In this document: positions 49,093 through 60,395 of the stretch, in pieces
Numbering within the stretch: the stretch's first letter is position 1
Layout of the letters: each line of letters begins with the position of its first letter
Assembly: GCA_023630585.1 (NCBI GenBank)
Contig: CM042543.1
Location: 22,653,260-22,717,259 of the forward strand
Direction of reading: 5' to 3'
DNA length: 64,000 bases
From: Cranoglanis bouderius
Lineage: Eukaryota; Chordata; Actinopteri; Siluriformes; Cranoglanididae
The notes under the pieces: generated by a model
What the model was told of the DNA's origin: nothing
What the model saw: only the letters and a program-made list of their open reading frames with translations
Database searches by the model: none
Made by a program: the position numbers and the translations under genes

Positions 49093-49325
49093 ATGGTTAT
49101 TACCAAGGAATATAGCTGTGATGTGCAGCAAAAGGTTGTTGAGCTTCACAAAATGTGAAGTGGCTATAAGAAAATAGCACAAGCATTGAAAATGCCAATT
49201 TCTACCATCAGGGCAATAATTAAGAAGTTCCAGTCAACTGGAAATGTTATGAATCAACCTGGAATAGGACATGTGTCTATGTTGTCTCAATGTACTGTGA
49301 AGAGGATAGTTCGAGTGGCCAAAAA
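49093..49325 (+). pseudogene. N-terminal relic of a Tc1 transposase
   Basis: MVITKEYSCDVQQKVVELHK then M and a stop, continuing SGYKKIAQALKMPISTIRAI and KKFQSTGNVMNQPG: the first helix-turn-helix and hook region. The catalytic domain is absent. Confidence 0.8.
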
Positions 49326-49427
49326 ATCTGCATGTTAGATGTTGATTAGTTATATATAAGCACTTCGTAAGGGCAGTTATTTATGATAAATTTTGAATAA
49401 AACTTTTCAGATCTCACAGGACCCATG

Positions 49428-50109
49428 TGTTAGGTCGCGCAAAAAGTGCGACTTCAATTACGAGAACTCTCATTCACACACTCCAAACTACATTTCCCAG
49501 CAAGCTCGGCGGCCTACAAACATGGCCGCCAGGGACTACAACACCCAGAGCACCCACACACTACCACGGTCACAATCACCTTCCTTCTAATCCCGCACAC
49601 CTGTCTTCAATCTCACAAGCACTTTATTTAAGGACTTTTGTGTTACAGGTTGGACGCGAAGTATTGTTTGTTCTCCCGAATCTTACCTTACTGAGCAATT
49701 GAATTCTGGACTGATTCTCACGGCATTGACCTCAAAGCTAAGTACCTTGGATTCCGACTTCCTCTAAAGCCCTCTTTCTGTTTATACATCTCGGTGATAG
49801 TTTAACGTGCACTTGTGTCTGATTTCTGTTAGCGCTGTGTAGTTAGCACACTTTATGTCTTGACCACTAATTTATGTAAAAGGTTCTGGGTGCTTATTTT
49901 CCGTTTTTCCTTTTCGTTGCTAATTGTGTGTTTTTACTGCTAGCGCTAACAATTTGAGAGAGTGTATAATCTTTGCCACGATAACCTGCGAGGTCTCGAA
50001 GCCTTCCTAAAGCATTTCTGTTATCCTGTGTCCTTTCTACATGTGTGCTGAATAAAGTGACGAAGTTTTTGACCGCAACTGTGTCCAGCCTTCTTCCGGT
50101 GATATAACA
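49428..50109 (+). repeat. 5' LTR of the gypsy element
   Basis: 682 bp. A stem-loop-like GTCGC...GCGAC lies near its left end. TATA-like TTTATTTA is at 49623-49630, giving a predicted transcript start near 49656. AATAAA is at 50051-50056. ACATGGCCGCC near 49520 resembles a YY1 site. Confidence 0.93.
49656..49665 (+). promoter_or_regulatory. Predicted transcript 5' end, complementary to the primer site
   Basis: GCGAAGTATT lies 30 bp after the TATA-like box and is the exact reverse complement of AATACTTCGC at 50111-50120, just downstream of the LTR. In Tf1 and sushi elements the mRNA 5' end folds onto such a site and primes reverse transcription. Confidence 0.7.
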
Positions 50110-50110
50110 G

Positions 50111-50120
50111 AATACTTCGC
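50111..50120 (+). promoter_or_regulatory. Self-priming primer-binding site
   Basis: AATACTTCGC begins 2 nt after the 5' LTR and pairs over 10 nt with 49656-49665. No TGG-type tRNA primer site is found next to the LTR. Confidence 0.7.
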
Positions 50121-50126
50121 CTCGAC

Positions 50127-53100
50127 ATGGACGCAGCGGAAGAAATTCGTCAAGCAATCGCAGCGCACGGTCAAATTATCAACGCGCAACAACAGCGCTT
50201 GGGAGAAATGGATCAGAATCTTCAACTTCTCTCTCAAGTCGCGGCTACAGCAACGCAGCGCGCCGCGCCCACCTCCTTTTCCACACCTCGGCTGCCTATG
50301 CCCATACCCGATAAGTACAATGGTGACACTGGATTATGTAAGGGTTTCATCTTACAATGCTCCTTATACTTTGACTGTTGTGGGGAAATGGGGGATCATG
50401 AGAAGGTGGCGCGATTCATCTCCTTATTAACAGGCAAGGCATTAAAGTGGGCGGCGGCAGTACGGGAACGAGGGGGAGAAACGGTTGCTTCCTATGACAC
50501 CTTTGTCTCCATGTTCCGGCGGGTGTTTGACCACGCCCCCGATCACCAGGAGGTCGGGGAACGGCTCCTAACACTGAGGCAAGGCTCACTTCGAGTGGCG
50601 GAATACGCTTTAGAATTCCGTACTATCGCTGCGGGTAGCGGCTGGAATGACGTGGCGTTAAAAGCTGTCTTCCGTCAGGGCCTCAATCCCGCCATCGTCA
50701 CTGAGATGGCCTGCCGTGATGAGCCTCTTAACCTAGATTCGTTGATTGATCTCGCTATTCGCCTCGATCAACTTCTTTACAGCCGTAAGCATTCATCTCA
50801 GCACCCCGAATCAACCCGACTCCCCGCTAGCGACGAATCCATGCAGATCGGTCATGTAAAACTGGACCCCGACGAGAAAGAAAGGAGACGCCGAGAGAAT
50901 CTATGTCTCTACTGTGGCCAAGCTGATCACCTCCTTCATTCCTGCCCTGTCCGCCCCACAAGCATAACTTCGACGAGGGGCGGACAACGCACCCGTTCAA
51001 CCCCGGTGAGTCAGATTCCTGATGTTGTTTCATGTTCTTTTACTCTACCTGTCTACCTTGAACATTCAGGTGTCTGCACTCTCGTTACAGCCATGCTCGA
51101 CTCCGGGGCAGCGGGCAACTCCATCGATGAGGAGATAGTGTGTCAGCTTGACCTAGACACTCGTCCCCTACCACAACCGTTTAAAATTCAGGCCATCGAC
51201 GGTACACCCATCGGAGACATCACCCGCTACACACACACCCTGGGGCTTCGTGTCAGCGCGCTCCACCACGAAGAAATATCCTTCTGGATTACCAAGTCTA
51301 CCCGATACCCCATGGTCTTGGGCTTACCGTGGATGAGAAAGCATAACCCTCACATCTCTTGGACAAACCAGCAAATACTCAGCTGGTCACCCTTCTGTCA
51401 CCAACAATGCCTAAACACCCTATCACTCACTGTGGCAACCACATCCGTTGAAAGCCCTGAAAACGCACCCACCGTCTGTATACCCGACGAATATAGCGAC
51501 CTAAAAGAGGTATTTAGTAAACTCAGGGCTAGCGGTCTTCCACCCCATCGTTCATATGACTGTTCCATAGACCTCCTGCCGGGTATGACTCCGCCACGTG
51601 GACATATATATCCCTTGTCCCAAGCAGAACATAAAGCCATGTCCGAATACATTCAGGAGGCTCTCCAACAGGGATATATTCGTCACTCCACTTCCCCGGC
51701 AGCAGCCAGCTTCTTTTTCGTGGCCAAGAAGGGAGGGGGCCTTCGTCCATGCATTGATTACCGAGGGCTCAACCGCGCCTCGGTGAAGTATCCTTACCCC
51801 CTTCCACTCGTCCCTTCCGCCTTAGAACAACTGCGTGAAGCCCGATATTTCACCAAGTTGGACCTACGTAGCGCGTACAACTTGGTGCGTATCCGGGAAG
51901 GGGATGAGTGGAAAACCGCTTTCAGTACAACAACAGGTCACTACGAATACCTCATAATGCCGTATGGGCTGACTAACGCGCCCTCAGTATTCCAATGCCT
52001 AATCAATGACGTGCTAAGGGACATGTTAGGAAAATTCGTGGTGGCCTATATTGACGACATTTTGATTTACTCCCCCAACTACAAAGCCCATGTGTCTCAG
52101 GTACGCCAGGTTCTCACACGCCTATTGGAAAATGGACTCTATGTAAAAGCAGAAAAGTGTGAGTTCCACAAGAACACTACGACCTTCCTGGGTTACGTCA
52201 TTAGCCCCGAGGGAGTGGCCATGGACAAGAGTAAGGTCACGGCAGTAACACAATGGCCCACTCCTACTACCATAAAGGAGCTCCAAAGTTTCTTGGGTTT
52301 TGCCAACTTTTACAGACGCTTTATCCGGGGTTTTAGTTCTATTGCCCTACCCCTTACTGCTCTGTTGCGGGGCGGTCCTCGCCGTCTGGTTTGGAACCAC
52401 GAGGCCAAGCGGGCATTTTCCAGACTCAAAACGGCTTTCACCACGGCTCCAATCCTCAAGCATCCAGATCCTTCTCGTCCCTTCGTAGTAGAAGTAGATG
52501 CCTCTGAGGCAGGGGTGGGGGCCGTATTATCCCAACGTCTAGAGGAAAAACCAAAACTTCACCCTGTCGCCTTCTTTTCTAAAAAATTATCGTCGGCAGA
52601 GCAAAATTATGACGTGGGAGATCGTGAACTGCTAGCGATAAAATTAGCTTTGGAGGAGTGGCGACACTGGCTAGAGGGGGAAGAACACCCGTTTACCATT
52701 TTCACAGATCACAAGAATTTAGAATATCTGCACACCGCCAAACGACTAAACCCTCGTCAAGCACGTTGGTCTCTATTCTTTGCACGATTTCAGTTTACCC
52801 TTTCTTACCGCCCCGGGTCTAAAAACCACAAGGCAGATGCCCTTTCCCGTCTCCACACTAGGGATTCACAACCTTCACAACCAGACCACATCCTACCTTC
52901 CTCTTGTTTTGTCGGTAATGTGCACTGGGAATTTGACAACTTACTCCACAAATTCCCATGTAAGTACGTACCTTCGGCTTGTCCTCCCACAAAATTGTTT
53001 GTCCCTCCTACCTATAGGACCCGGTTAATAAAATGGGCTCACACGGTTCCCAGTACTGCTCACCCCGGTTCCCTACGCACCTACCACCTTTTATCCCCCA

Positions 53101-54197
53101 AGTACTGGTGGCCCAATATGGCCCGAGAAATACAACAGGCGGTCAAGTCCTGTGACATCTGCGCCCAAACTAAGGTACCCAGGACCTTCCCTGCCGGCCA
53201 ACTCATGCCACTACCCACTCCTCAACGACCCTGGTCACATCTCGCAGTAGATTTCATCACTGACCTCCCCAATTCTCTGGGTCACACCACCATTTTTGTT
53301 ATTTTAGATCGGTTCTCCAAATCCCTCCGTCTAGTTTCCTTGCCCAATCTACCATCAGCTTTCCACACAGCAGAACTGATATTCACACACGTCTTTCGTT
53401 ATTTTGGGATCCCCGAAGACATAGTTAGCGATCGGGGACCGCAGTTTATATCTCATGTATGGTCCGGTTTTATGGGTAAATTGGGAGTTAATGTGAGTCT
53501 TACATCGGGATACCACCCTGAATCCAACGGGCAAGTGGAACGGGTAAACCAAGAAGTCGGGAGGATGCTTCGTTTGTTTTGTCACAAAAATCCCTCTGAT
53601 TGGGCCCGCTTCCTGCCATGGGTGGAGTACGCCCAGAACTCACTCCGCCATTCCGCCACTAACCTGACCCTATTCCAATGCGTGCTAGGATATCAGCCCC
53701 CTTTGTTTCCATGGGACGCCACAGCCACGGACGCACCAGCCGTAAACGAATGGTTTGACTGCAGTGAACAGGTCTGGGCAAGCACCCATAGAAAACTAAG
53801 ACAAGCAGCCTCCAAATCAAAAGCCCAGGTGGATCGCCACCGACAGGTACCACCATGCTACCAACCCGGTGAACGGGTATGGCTCTCCACCCAAAACTTG
53901 CACCTCAGACATCCCTGCCAGAAGCTCTGTCCTCGTTATCTCGGTCCTTTCAAAATCATCAGGCCCATCAATGAGGTAACCTACAGACTAGCCATCCCCA
54001 AACATTGGCGCATTGCCCCTTCGTTTCACGTTTCTCTTCTGAAACCCTTCCACACAGGCATCCTCACCTCTCAAAACCCTTCTAATCCACCTCCCCCACA
54101 GGAAGTTGACGGACAACCGGCCTATCAGATTCGTCAGATTCTAAAATCCCGGCGACGTCAAGGAAAACTTCAGTACCTCATTGATTGGGAGGGGTAA
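50127..54197 (+). CDS. Gag-pol polyprotein of the Ty3/gypsy element, stop in chromodomain
   Basis: Single frame of 1356 codons fusing Gag and Pol, as in Tf1-type elements. The zinc knuckle CLYCGQADHLLHSC is at residues 260-273, the protease motif DSGA at 325-328, reverse transcriptase YIDD at 641-644, and RNase H begins around VDAS (Asp791). The integrase zinc finger has His972, His979, Cys1009 and Cys1012. The integrase core is Asp1042, Asp1102 and Glu1138, exactly 35 residues apart for the last pair. A GPY/F-type block lies at about 1272. It ends at QYLIDWEG, early in a chromodomain, where TAA (54195-54197) cuts the frame. The same frame stays open afterwards to beyond the PPT. No other break was seen, so every enzymatic domain is intact. 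Confidence 0.95.
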   Translation: MDAAEEIRQAIAAHGQIINAQQQRLGEMDQNLQLLSQVAATATQRAAPTSFSTPRLPMPIPDKYNGDTGLCKGFILQCSLYFDCCGEMGDHEKVARFISLLTGKALKWAAAVRERGGETVASYDTFVSMFRRVFDHAPDHQEVGERLLTLRQGSLRVAEYALEFRTIAAGSGWNDVALKAVFRQGLNPAIVTEMACRDEPLNLDSLIDLAIRLDQLLYSRKHSSQHPESTRLPASDESMQIGHVKLDPDEKERRRRENLCLYCGQADHLLHSCPVRPTSITSTRGGQRTRSTPVSQIPDVVSCSFTLPVYLEHSGVCTLVTAMLDSGAAGNSIDEEIVCQLDLDTRPLPQPFKIQAIDGTPIGDITRYTHTLGLRVSALHHEEISFWITKSTRYPMVLGLPWMRKHNPHISWTNQQILSWSPFCHQQCLNTLSLTVATTSVESPENAPTVCIPDEYSDLKEVFSKLRASGLPPHRSYDCSIDLLPGMTPPRGHIYPLSQAEHKAMSEYIQEALQQGYIRHSTSPAAASFFFVAKKGGGLRPCIDYRGLNRASVKYPYPLPLVPSALEQLREARYFTKLDLRSAYNLVRIREGDEWKTAFSTTTGHYEYLIMPYGLTNAPSVFQCLINDVLRDMLGKFVVAYIDDILIYSPNYKAHVSQVRQVLTRLLENGLYVKAEKCEFHKNTTTFLGYVISPEGVAMDKSKVTAVTQWPTPTTIKELQSFLGFANFYRRFIRGFSSIALPLTALLRGGPRRLVWNHEAKRAFSRLKTAFTTAPILKHPDPSRPFVVEVDASEAGVGAVLSQRLEEKPKLHPVAFFSKKLSSAEQNYDVGDRELLAIKLALEEWRHWLEGEEHPFTIFTDHKNLEYLHTAKRLNPRQARWSLFFARFQFTLSYRPGSKNHKADALSRLHTRDSQPSQPDHILPSSCFVGNVHWEFDNLLHKFPCKYVPSACPPTKLFVPPTYRTRLIKWAHTVPSTAHPGSLRTYHLLSPKYWWPNMAREIQQAVKSCDICAQTKVPRTFPAGQLMPLPTPQRPWSHLAVDFITDLPNSLGHTTIFVILDRFSKSLRLVSLPNLPSAFHTAELIFTHVFRYFGIPEDIVSDRGPQFISHVWSGFMGKLGVNVSLTSGYHPESNGQVERVNQEVGRMLRLFCHKNPSDWARFLPWVEYAQNSLRHSATNLTLFQCVLGYQPPLFPWDATATDAPAVNEWFDCSEQVWASTHRKLRQAASKSKAQVDRHRQVPPCYQPGERVWLSTQNLHLRHPCQKLCPRYLGPFKIIRPINEVTYRLAIPKHWRIAPSFHVSLLKPFHTGILTSQNPSNPPPPQEVDGQPAYQIRQILKSRRRQGKLQYLIDWEG

Positions 54198-54361
54198 AGG
54201 CCCGAGGAACAGAGCTGGGTGGCGGCTAAGGACATGCTGGACCCTGAAATGGTGGACGAATTTCACCGCATCCATCCAGAATACCCAAAACCTAGACCCA
54301 GAGGTCGACCCAGGCAAGGAGAGGCTCCCGGAGTGAGCCCTTTGGGGGGGGGGGGGGGCTC
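54198..54361 (+). pseudogene. Chromodomain remainder after the stop, and polypurine tract
   Basis: In the gag-pol frame after the stop: PEEQSWVAAKDMLDPEMVDE, then FHRIHPEYPKPRPRGRPRQG. The W and the acidic pattern fit the second half of a chromodomain. The G-run at 54344-54358, directly before the 3' LTR, is the polypurine tract for plus-strand priming. Confidence 0.75.
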
Positions 54362-54528
54362 TGTTATGTCGCGCAAAAAGCACGACTTCAATTACCAGAA
54401 CTCTCATTCACACACTCCACACTACATTTCCCAGCAAGCTCGGCGGCCTACAAACATGGCCGCCAGGGACTACAACACCCAGAGCACCCACACACTACCA
54501 CGGTCACAATCACCTTCCTTCTAATCCC
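54362..54528 (+). repeat. 3' LTR of the gypsy element, left part
   Basis: First 167 bp of the 3' LTR, starting TGTTATGTCGCGC; ends at the insertion point (TCCC 54525-54528). Confidence 0.93.
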
Positions 54529-54737
54529 TGTAGCGTATGATCTATTCTCAAACTGATTTCTACATTAACCCAAACTAAACATAGAGTAACCCCGAGAGGC
54601 CTCCTGCGGCCAGATGCCCCCTTTGGAATGCAAAAAGTCTCTCTGGGACCCACACCGGACTTACCCCTGCAATAAAAGAAACCTTTGATGACTGAACTTC
54701 TGGGAAACTTCATGATTAGTTCATCAGCAGGGATCCA

Positions 54738-54770
<33 letters not shown>

Positions 54771-56379
54771 CACTTACTTTACGACACACACACACACACA
54801 CACCCCCACGCTTACCTTACACACACAATGGAGAAACCCCTCTCTCTTCAATGTAACGTGTAATTATATGTAATTATTCCATGTCTAAATAGTGTGATGT
54901 TATTTTGTTTACATATATTGTGTGTTTAACTAACCTTAATGACTTTAAATAGTTTTAATCTAGCATATCATTTTAAATGTCTGTAACCAGGTTTTATTTG
55001 TAATATTCTTCACAAATCCATCGAATTTGGTATGTAGTTAATCGTCTCGAGATACCCGGATTGATTATGCATATCACATTGCAATGGGATACATCATTTC
55101 ATGTTTTCACTTAATTTCATTTATAACACGGTATAAGCCAGCTCCTCCCTGGACATTTAAATTAGGGTCCGAGACCAGACAAAGAGAGTCATCCGGACAT
55201 GCAAACCCAACTTCCTGATTGGCCCATAGCCCAAAGAGGCGTGTGCGCTGGTGTTGTTTTAAAACAACACCACGCTCACTTCACCTTCTTCTTCTTCTTC
55301 TTCTTCTTCTTTGGATTTGAGAGTTAGACTTCAGAGTTTGACTTCACTTCTCAACTTCACTTCTTCCGGTTTCTCTCCCCCGGGGCCACATGCCCCGGGA
55401 AGAGGAAGCCAGGATCTCTCTCTCTCCGGACACAAGATGCAACTACCTCCGGGCTCACGCCTTTCCAAACAACAACCAACCAGCGAACTCTACCCGACCT
55501 CGCACAAACTCTCAACCTTGAGGCCATGCAAGTATAGTTAATGACCTATATCTGCGTTAAGATTGGACCCCTGTGTTACAGGAGAATTAAGTTCGTGCTG
55601 GTTCTGAAAAAGGCTAATTAGTTGTGTTTTTGTCTGCTTCCCTTTCTTTCATCACTTTCTCTCTATCCCTTTTCTCTCCCTGTATATAGATGTGTATATA
55701 TGTATGTTTTGCTTAGAATTAGTCGTGTGTATCCATAGTCACAAATAGCTATTAAAATCTATTATCCCACGCTTGATTTTCTCTGTTTTTGGTCACGTGA
55801 TGAGTCCCTTAAATACTGCATAAGATCTTCGTTACCCGCTCTATCTTTAATAATACACTTCGTGAGTTAATTCTTCCTGGCCAGAAGGATAAACTCACTC
55901 TTTAGAGTTCATAAAGCTGATCTAGGCCACATACATAGTAATAATTAATTATAATCCGTTGTAGTTAATTATCTATATGTATATGTGCACCTATATAAAT
56001 TCCCTTTCATGGCTGATGTATATTTATAACTGGTCACGACACGCGTTGATTAGATATATAGATATATTCCACGCCACTCGAGCCAATTCCTCACATAAAT
56101 TGGAGAATACATTTAAACGTGTTAAACATCTTTTTTTTTATTTGTTACATAAATTGTAACTGGTGGAGAATATTATTTTAAACGTTGCAGATTCATCCGA
56201 GTTACTACACATTCCTGTAGATAACGCGGGCACGCTTTAAAACTCGTCTCCTTTAAAAGGGTGCGTTGAATCCAAGCGTGCGCTTGTTTCGTTTCATGTT
56301 TAAAGTTGATCCATTTCATTATTCTGGCTTAAAAGAATAATGCATAATAATGCCCCCTTTTTGTATAATTTTCGCTACA
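54529..56379 (+). repeat. 5' LTR of the non-autonomous element
   Basis: Unusually long, 1851 bp. Contains (CA)n at 54738-54763, a CTTCTT tract at 55285-55311, short frames near 55311-55541 and AT-rich 3' half. Identical to the other LTR apart from four small differences. Confidence 0.92.
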
Positions 56380-59300
56380 TTATAATGGTGGGGAATGCGG
56401 GCAGTGTTTTAAACTTTATTTCGTGAACAATTCCGTTTCAATCAGCGTGTTTTATTAGATTTTTGGTGCTATTAGATGTGTGTATTTGCGCGCCCTCGCC
56501 AGGTGAACCGAGTCGGCGAGTGAACCGAGTCAGTGAGCCGAGTCAGTGAGTCGAGTCGCAACGCGACTCCCCTCCCCCACTCCGTCATAACCGAAAAGCT
56601 TAAAGCTCATTGTTTGTGTAGCACGCTAACAGCGCGTATTTGTTTGACAAATTTAGCCGCGGTTAGGTGCTTAAAGTTAAAACTGCAGTCATAACATTAA
56701 ACTTGTGTCTGAAGACGATGAAATCGCAGAACAGCACATTTTTAATTGTGTAATCGCCTGGTAAGAACGAAGAAATCTTCTTCCAGTGCAGTAAGAGATT
56801 GATTTGAGCGATGTTCCTCTTATCTTTCTGAAAAGCCTTATTATTATACCGCTAGATTCGATTCATTGCGTTGGACCAATGTATTCGACTAAGCGATGTC
56901 ACTCCCTGTGGCGTGCAATCTTGGCGTAGCTAACCAAAACGTGCACCGTGTGCAGACCCAATCAAAATCACTGCTGGCAAATATTTGATTGATATGTATA
57001 AGGGAGTCCTCTGCACTCTGATCAAGTGTAAGATTTAGACAACGGCGAAGAAACCCCGTTGTGATTTGGTGTGCATGGCAGCGAAGAAATCCTGCCCACA
57101 TTTCTTGTGCATAAATAGCGCAAAAGGATCCCTAGATCTAAAAAGGTTCTCCGTTCAAGCATGAAATCGCCATTAAAGCCATCTTCTAGGAAACGCGCGT
57201 CGATTTCACTTCCTGTCTGAGTTTAGGGGGGGTAGGGCGCAGTACCTCTGACTGACCACCAGAGGGCCGCCCTCTTGAGCGTCTAACGTGTGGTAACCTA
57301 ACCCCCTCCTTACTCACGGTGGCGTAAGCCCACTGCCGCCACCTTGTGGTCCTTCTTAGTTAGGTCCACTCTATTTCCTTCAATTTTAATTTCATTTGAC
57401 TTCTCTTTATTTCAATTTCCCCCTTGCTACCTTAATTTTATTTCTAGTCTTTCGGACTACTATTGGGTTTTTTTTTTTTCCCTTTTTGTATTTTCACTTC
57501 TTGCATTTCTTATTTCATTTTATTACCATTCGGTAGCTCTTTTATTTCAGCCTTTCTTACGATGCATGCTTGCTTAGTTTGAACTAAAGCCAAGTTTAAG
57601 TAAGATTTAAATCAGGCTTCTGTGTTGTCCATTAGTGCCTCCCTCTTAGTAGGACTTCTCCCCAGGACATTCACAGATAGATAAGGCTTCCTTCTCTTTT
57701 CTCTCTTTAATTCGTACCTCCAATTTTCATGAACAGTTCAGTATTTCCTTATCTCTATATTTCTACCTTTCTCATTAATTGAGTGAGTCTGATTACTATA
57801 GGTATCAGCTTTATCTCTTACCCTACACCTGCTTTAATTTAGATTTAATTTAAACAAGGTTTAAATTGAAATTGTAAATTAATATCAAGTTACATTTGTT
57901 CAGCCATTTGTATACTTGCAGGTAATGCTCCCCTTAGTGCTCTGCGGAGAAGCGACGGTTGTCCCCAGGTTGAATTCGGTGAATGGAGTCGCCTGGACTG
58001 GCGGACCCAGCGCTGGCTGTGAGTGTGCGCGTCGGACGCCTCGGCCCTCGTACCATTCGTAGGCGGCACGCAGGCGACATCAGCACTTGAGCATTCCAGG
58101 TGAAAAGGCAGACGAGGCCAACTGACCACCAGAGCAGTTGGGTTACGTACCCACAGTAAGGCTCCGTACCGACGGACCCGCCCGTCTGGCACAGCTTGCC
58201 ACAGAGCCAGCTGACCCCAAAAAAGGGTTTTTAGGAGGAAACCCGATTCTGGCTCTGCAGCCTGGCAGTTGGCATGCCTCACCTGACCGCTGCCCAATTG
58301 TGCTAAAGGTCATAGCTGGTTGAGTGGTCGCACCATGGTACGGGAAAGCGAGGGGCCCTGAGTCACACTGCAGCTGAGTGCTTGGGGACCGTCAGGTAGG
58401 TTGGCTTCACCACTGATTCTCATCTGAGCAACCTCAATTCGCCCCAGGCATAGCTAAAGGGCATACGGCCCATCTACTTAGTATAAGCCATGACATCTCT
58501 GATTATTTAAGTGTTGGCCCAGCTCTCTCTCTCTTAAGCCACACCATCTCCATAGGGCTTATGACTCAACAGCGCCCCCACTCCGGCAGGCCTGTCATAA
58601 ACCCTATGCGTGATAGCTAACTTAAGTCTTCTATTTTCCTCCAGCTATACCTGTTTTCATTTACATCTCGCTTTACATTTCACTCCTCTAATTGTTCCAG
58701 TTTCGTTTTCTTTTGTGTTAGCTGCTGTTCTGTTGTGACTTATCTCCCAAAGTTCACATACAGACAGAGCCTATGAGAACCAGCAAGAAAAAGAGCTAAA
58801 TGCTAGACTGACGACCCAGGCAGCCAGTGTCTTTAAGATGATCCACTAGGCTACTGCCTGCCCAAATTTCTATTTAGATCCGGCGTGTACCCACACAAAT
58901 TGGCCCTCCCTGGCCACTTACGGCCAAAACCATAATTATCTGGCCTATGTACTACTAACTGTCTACACCAGTTTGCCAAATTTATACTCCCTGCGTACCA
59001 AATTCAGTGTCACTGTAGCTCATTAATTCTGCGCGGACTTGTATGGCCTTTGGTGTTCTTTCTCTCTCGCCAACAGTGAGCTACTGTGTCCCAATCATCC
59101 AGTCCCGCCACTCACTGGGACCACCTCGAGACATGGCTGTGTGTCGTGATGACTGCGTTCCTGCTCCAAGCTGCTGGTGACCTACAGCGCCTAAGCAGAG
59201 TGCAGCTGGACGACGACGTAAGCGGACAGACGGCCCACAATCTGATCCAGAACCCCAAAGGATGGGCAGAGATCATCGGGAGCCTCGCACACCACCTCAT

Positions 59301-60155
59301 CGCCCAGGCACGACCCAGCGAAACGAGCAATGTCCACCTGGAGCAAGAAGCAGCAGCGCGCTCAAGCTCTAGAACGAGGATGCCTGAAGGAACCAGGCCC
59401 ACGCTCAAAGCTGCCTAAATCAGCATACTCCTCGAGACCCAGAACCGGTGCGGGACAGAAGGTGAAATGGACCCAGAGCTCCGAGAGGCAGTGGAAAAAC
59501 TACAAAGGGCCTCATGCAGAGACCAAGCACCGAGAGCAGTTGGAGAGAGAATCCAGAGAGGAACTCATCAGGAAACTCCAAGTGAAGCTCTCCTAACCAG
59601 AGCAAAAAGTGAACTGAACAGAAAGGAACGCTAAGGTCAAAGCCTGCAACAAAAAAACCACCTGCTGGCGACCCGAGCTGAAAGCCATACTTCAGCACAA
59701 CCAGGGTACACATTCACAGATGAACTTAACACCGTTCACAGAGAACTGGTCATACCTTCTGCAAAATGACCAGAGAAGGTAAACGCTCACCACAGAGTTT
59801 TCCTTGACCAGCGAGCGTAAGTCTCCCAGCCACCACTCCCTAATTCCAAAAGGGGGGTGGAAGCCCACTGCTCAATGTGTCACCAGGCAGAATCCACAAG
59901 GCCTACGCCAAGCAGAGGACTGCTGCCAAAAAGGCTGTGGAAGAAACCAACCATTGACCCTGTCTCTGAACTGGCCCTAGAGGGCGCACACAAACACACA
60001 TTGAGATGGACCCTCAGCCTGAGGAAGCAAAGGCTGAGGACATTTGGGAGCCACCCGCTGATCAATCAGTTTGATCCACTTGTCATCCGATCACCACGAC
60101 GACTGTCGCCCAACGATGTCCACACCTGGACATCCTTGCCCGAAAGGGGGGAATC
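56380..60155 (+). other. Interior of the non-autonomous LTR element, no pol
   Basis: Begins TTATAATGGTGGGGAATGCG. TGGTGGGG could start a primer site, but no matching tRNA was recognised. The left 1.5 kb is AT-rich; from about 57900 it is more GC-rich. Short plus-strand frames at 59086-59418 (110 codons), 59330-59596 (88) and 59857-60183 (108, running into the LTR) have no recognised domain; the first two overlap in different frames. A CTCF-like CCACCAGAGGGCCGC is at 57256-57270. It may be packaging leader plus captured or decayed sequence. Confidence 0.6.
60141..60155 (+). promoter_or_regulatory. Polypurine tract of the non-autonomous element
   Basis: CGAAAGGGGGGAATC lies immediately before the 3' LTR, as needed for plus-strand priming. 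Its intactness shows that cis-acting replication signals are kept though pol is gone. Confidence 0.75.
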
Positions 60156-60364
60156 TGTAGCGTATGATCTATTCTCAAACTGATTTCTACATTAACCCAA
60201 ACTAAACATAGAGTAACCCCGAGAGGCCTCCTGCGGCCAGATGCCCCCTTTGGAATGCAAAAAGTCTCTCTGGGACCCACACCGGACTTACCCCTGCAAT
60301 AAAAGAAACCTTTGATGACTGAACTTCTGGGAAACTTCATGATTAGTTCATCAGCAGGGATCCA

Positions 60365-60395
<31 letters not shown>

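Larger units (their letters stand above)
47357..49325 (+). mobile_element. Tc1-like element split by another Tc1 and cut at the right
   Basis: Left end CCAGTAATATTGGCACCCTT at about 47367. The left part runs to 47594 and resumes at 48944 after the inner element. Transposase N-terminus at 49093. The homology fades near 49325 and no right inverted repeat was found. Confidence 0.75.

Noticed and set aside
57890..58297. Minus-strand open frame of 135 codons inside the LTR element
   Set aside because: It runs against the element's transcription, has no domain and starts in AT-rich DNA.
59086..60183. Possible gag frames in the LARD-like element
   Set aside because: Three short frames overlap or lie in different phases. 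No capsid, zinc knuckle or protease motif was recognised, so they are described only as frames.
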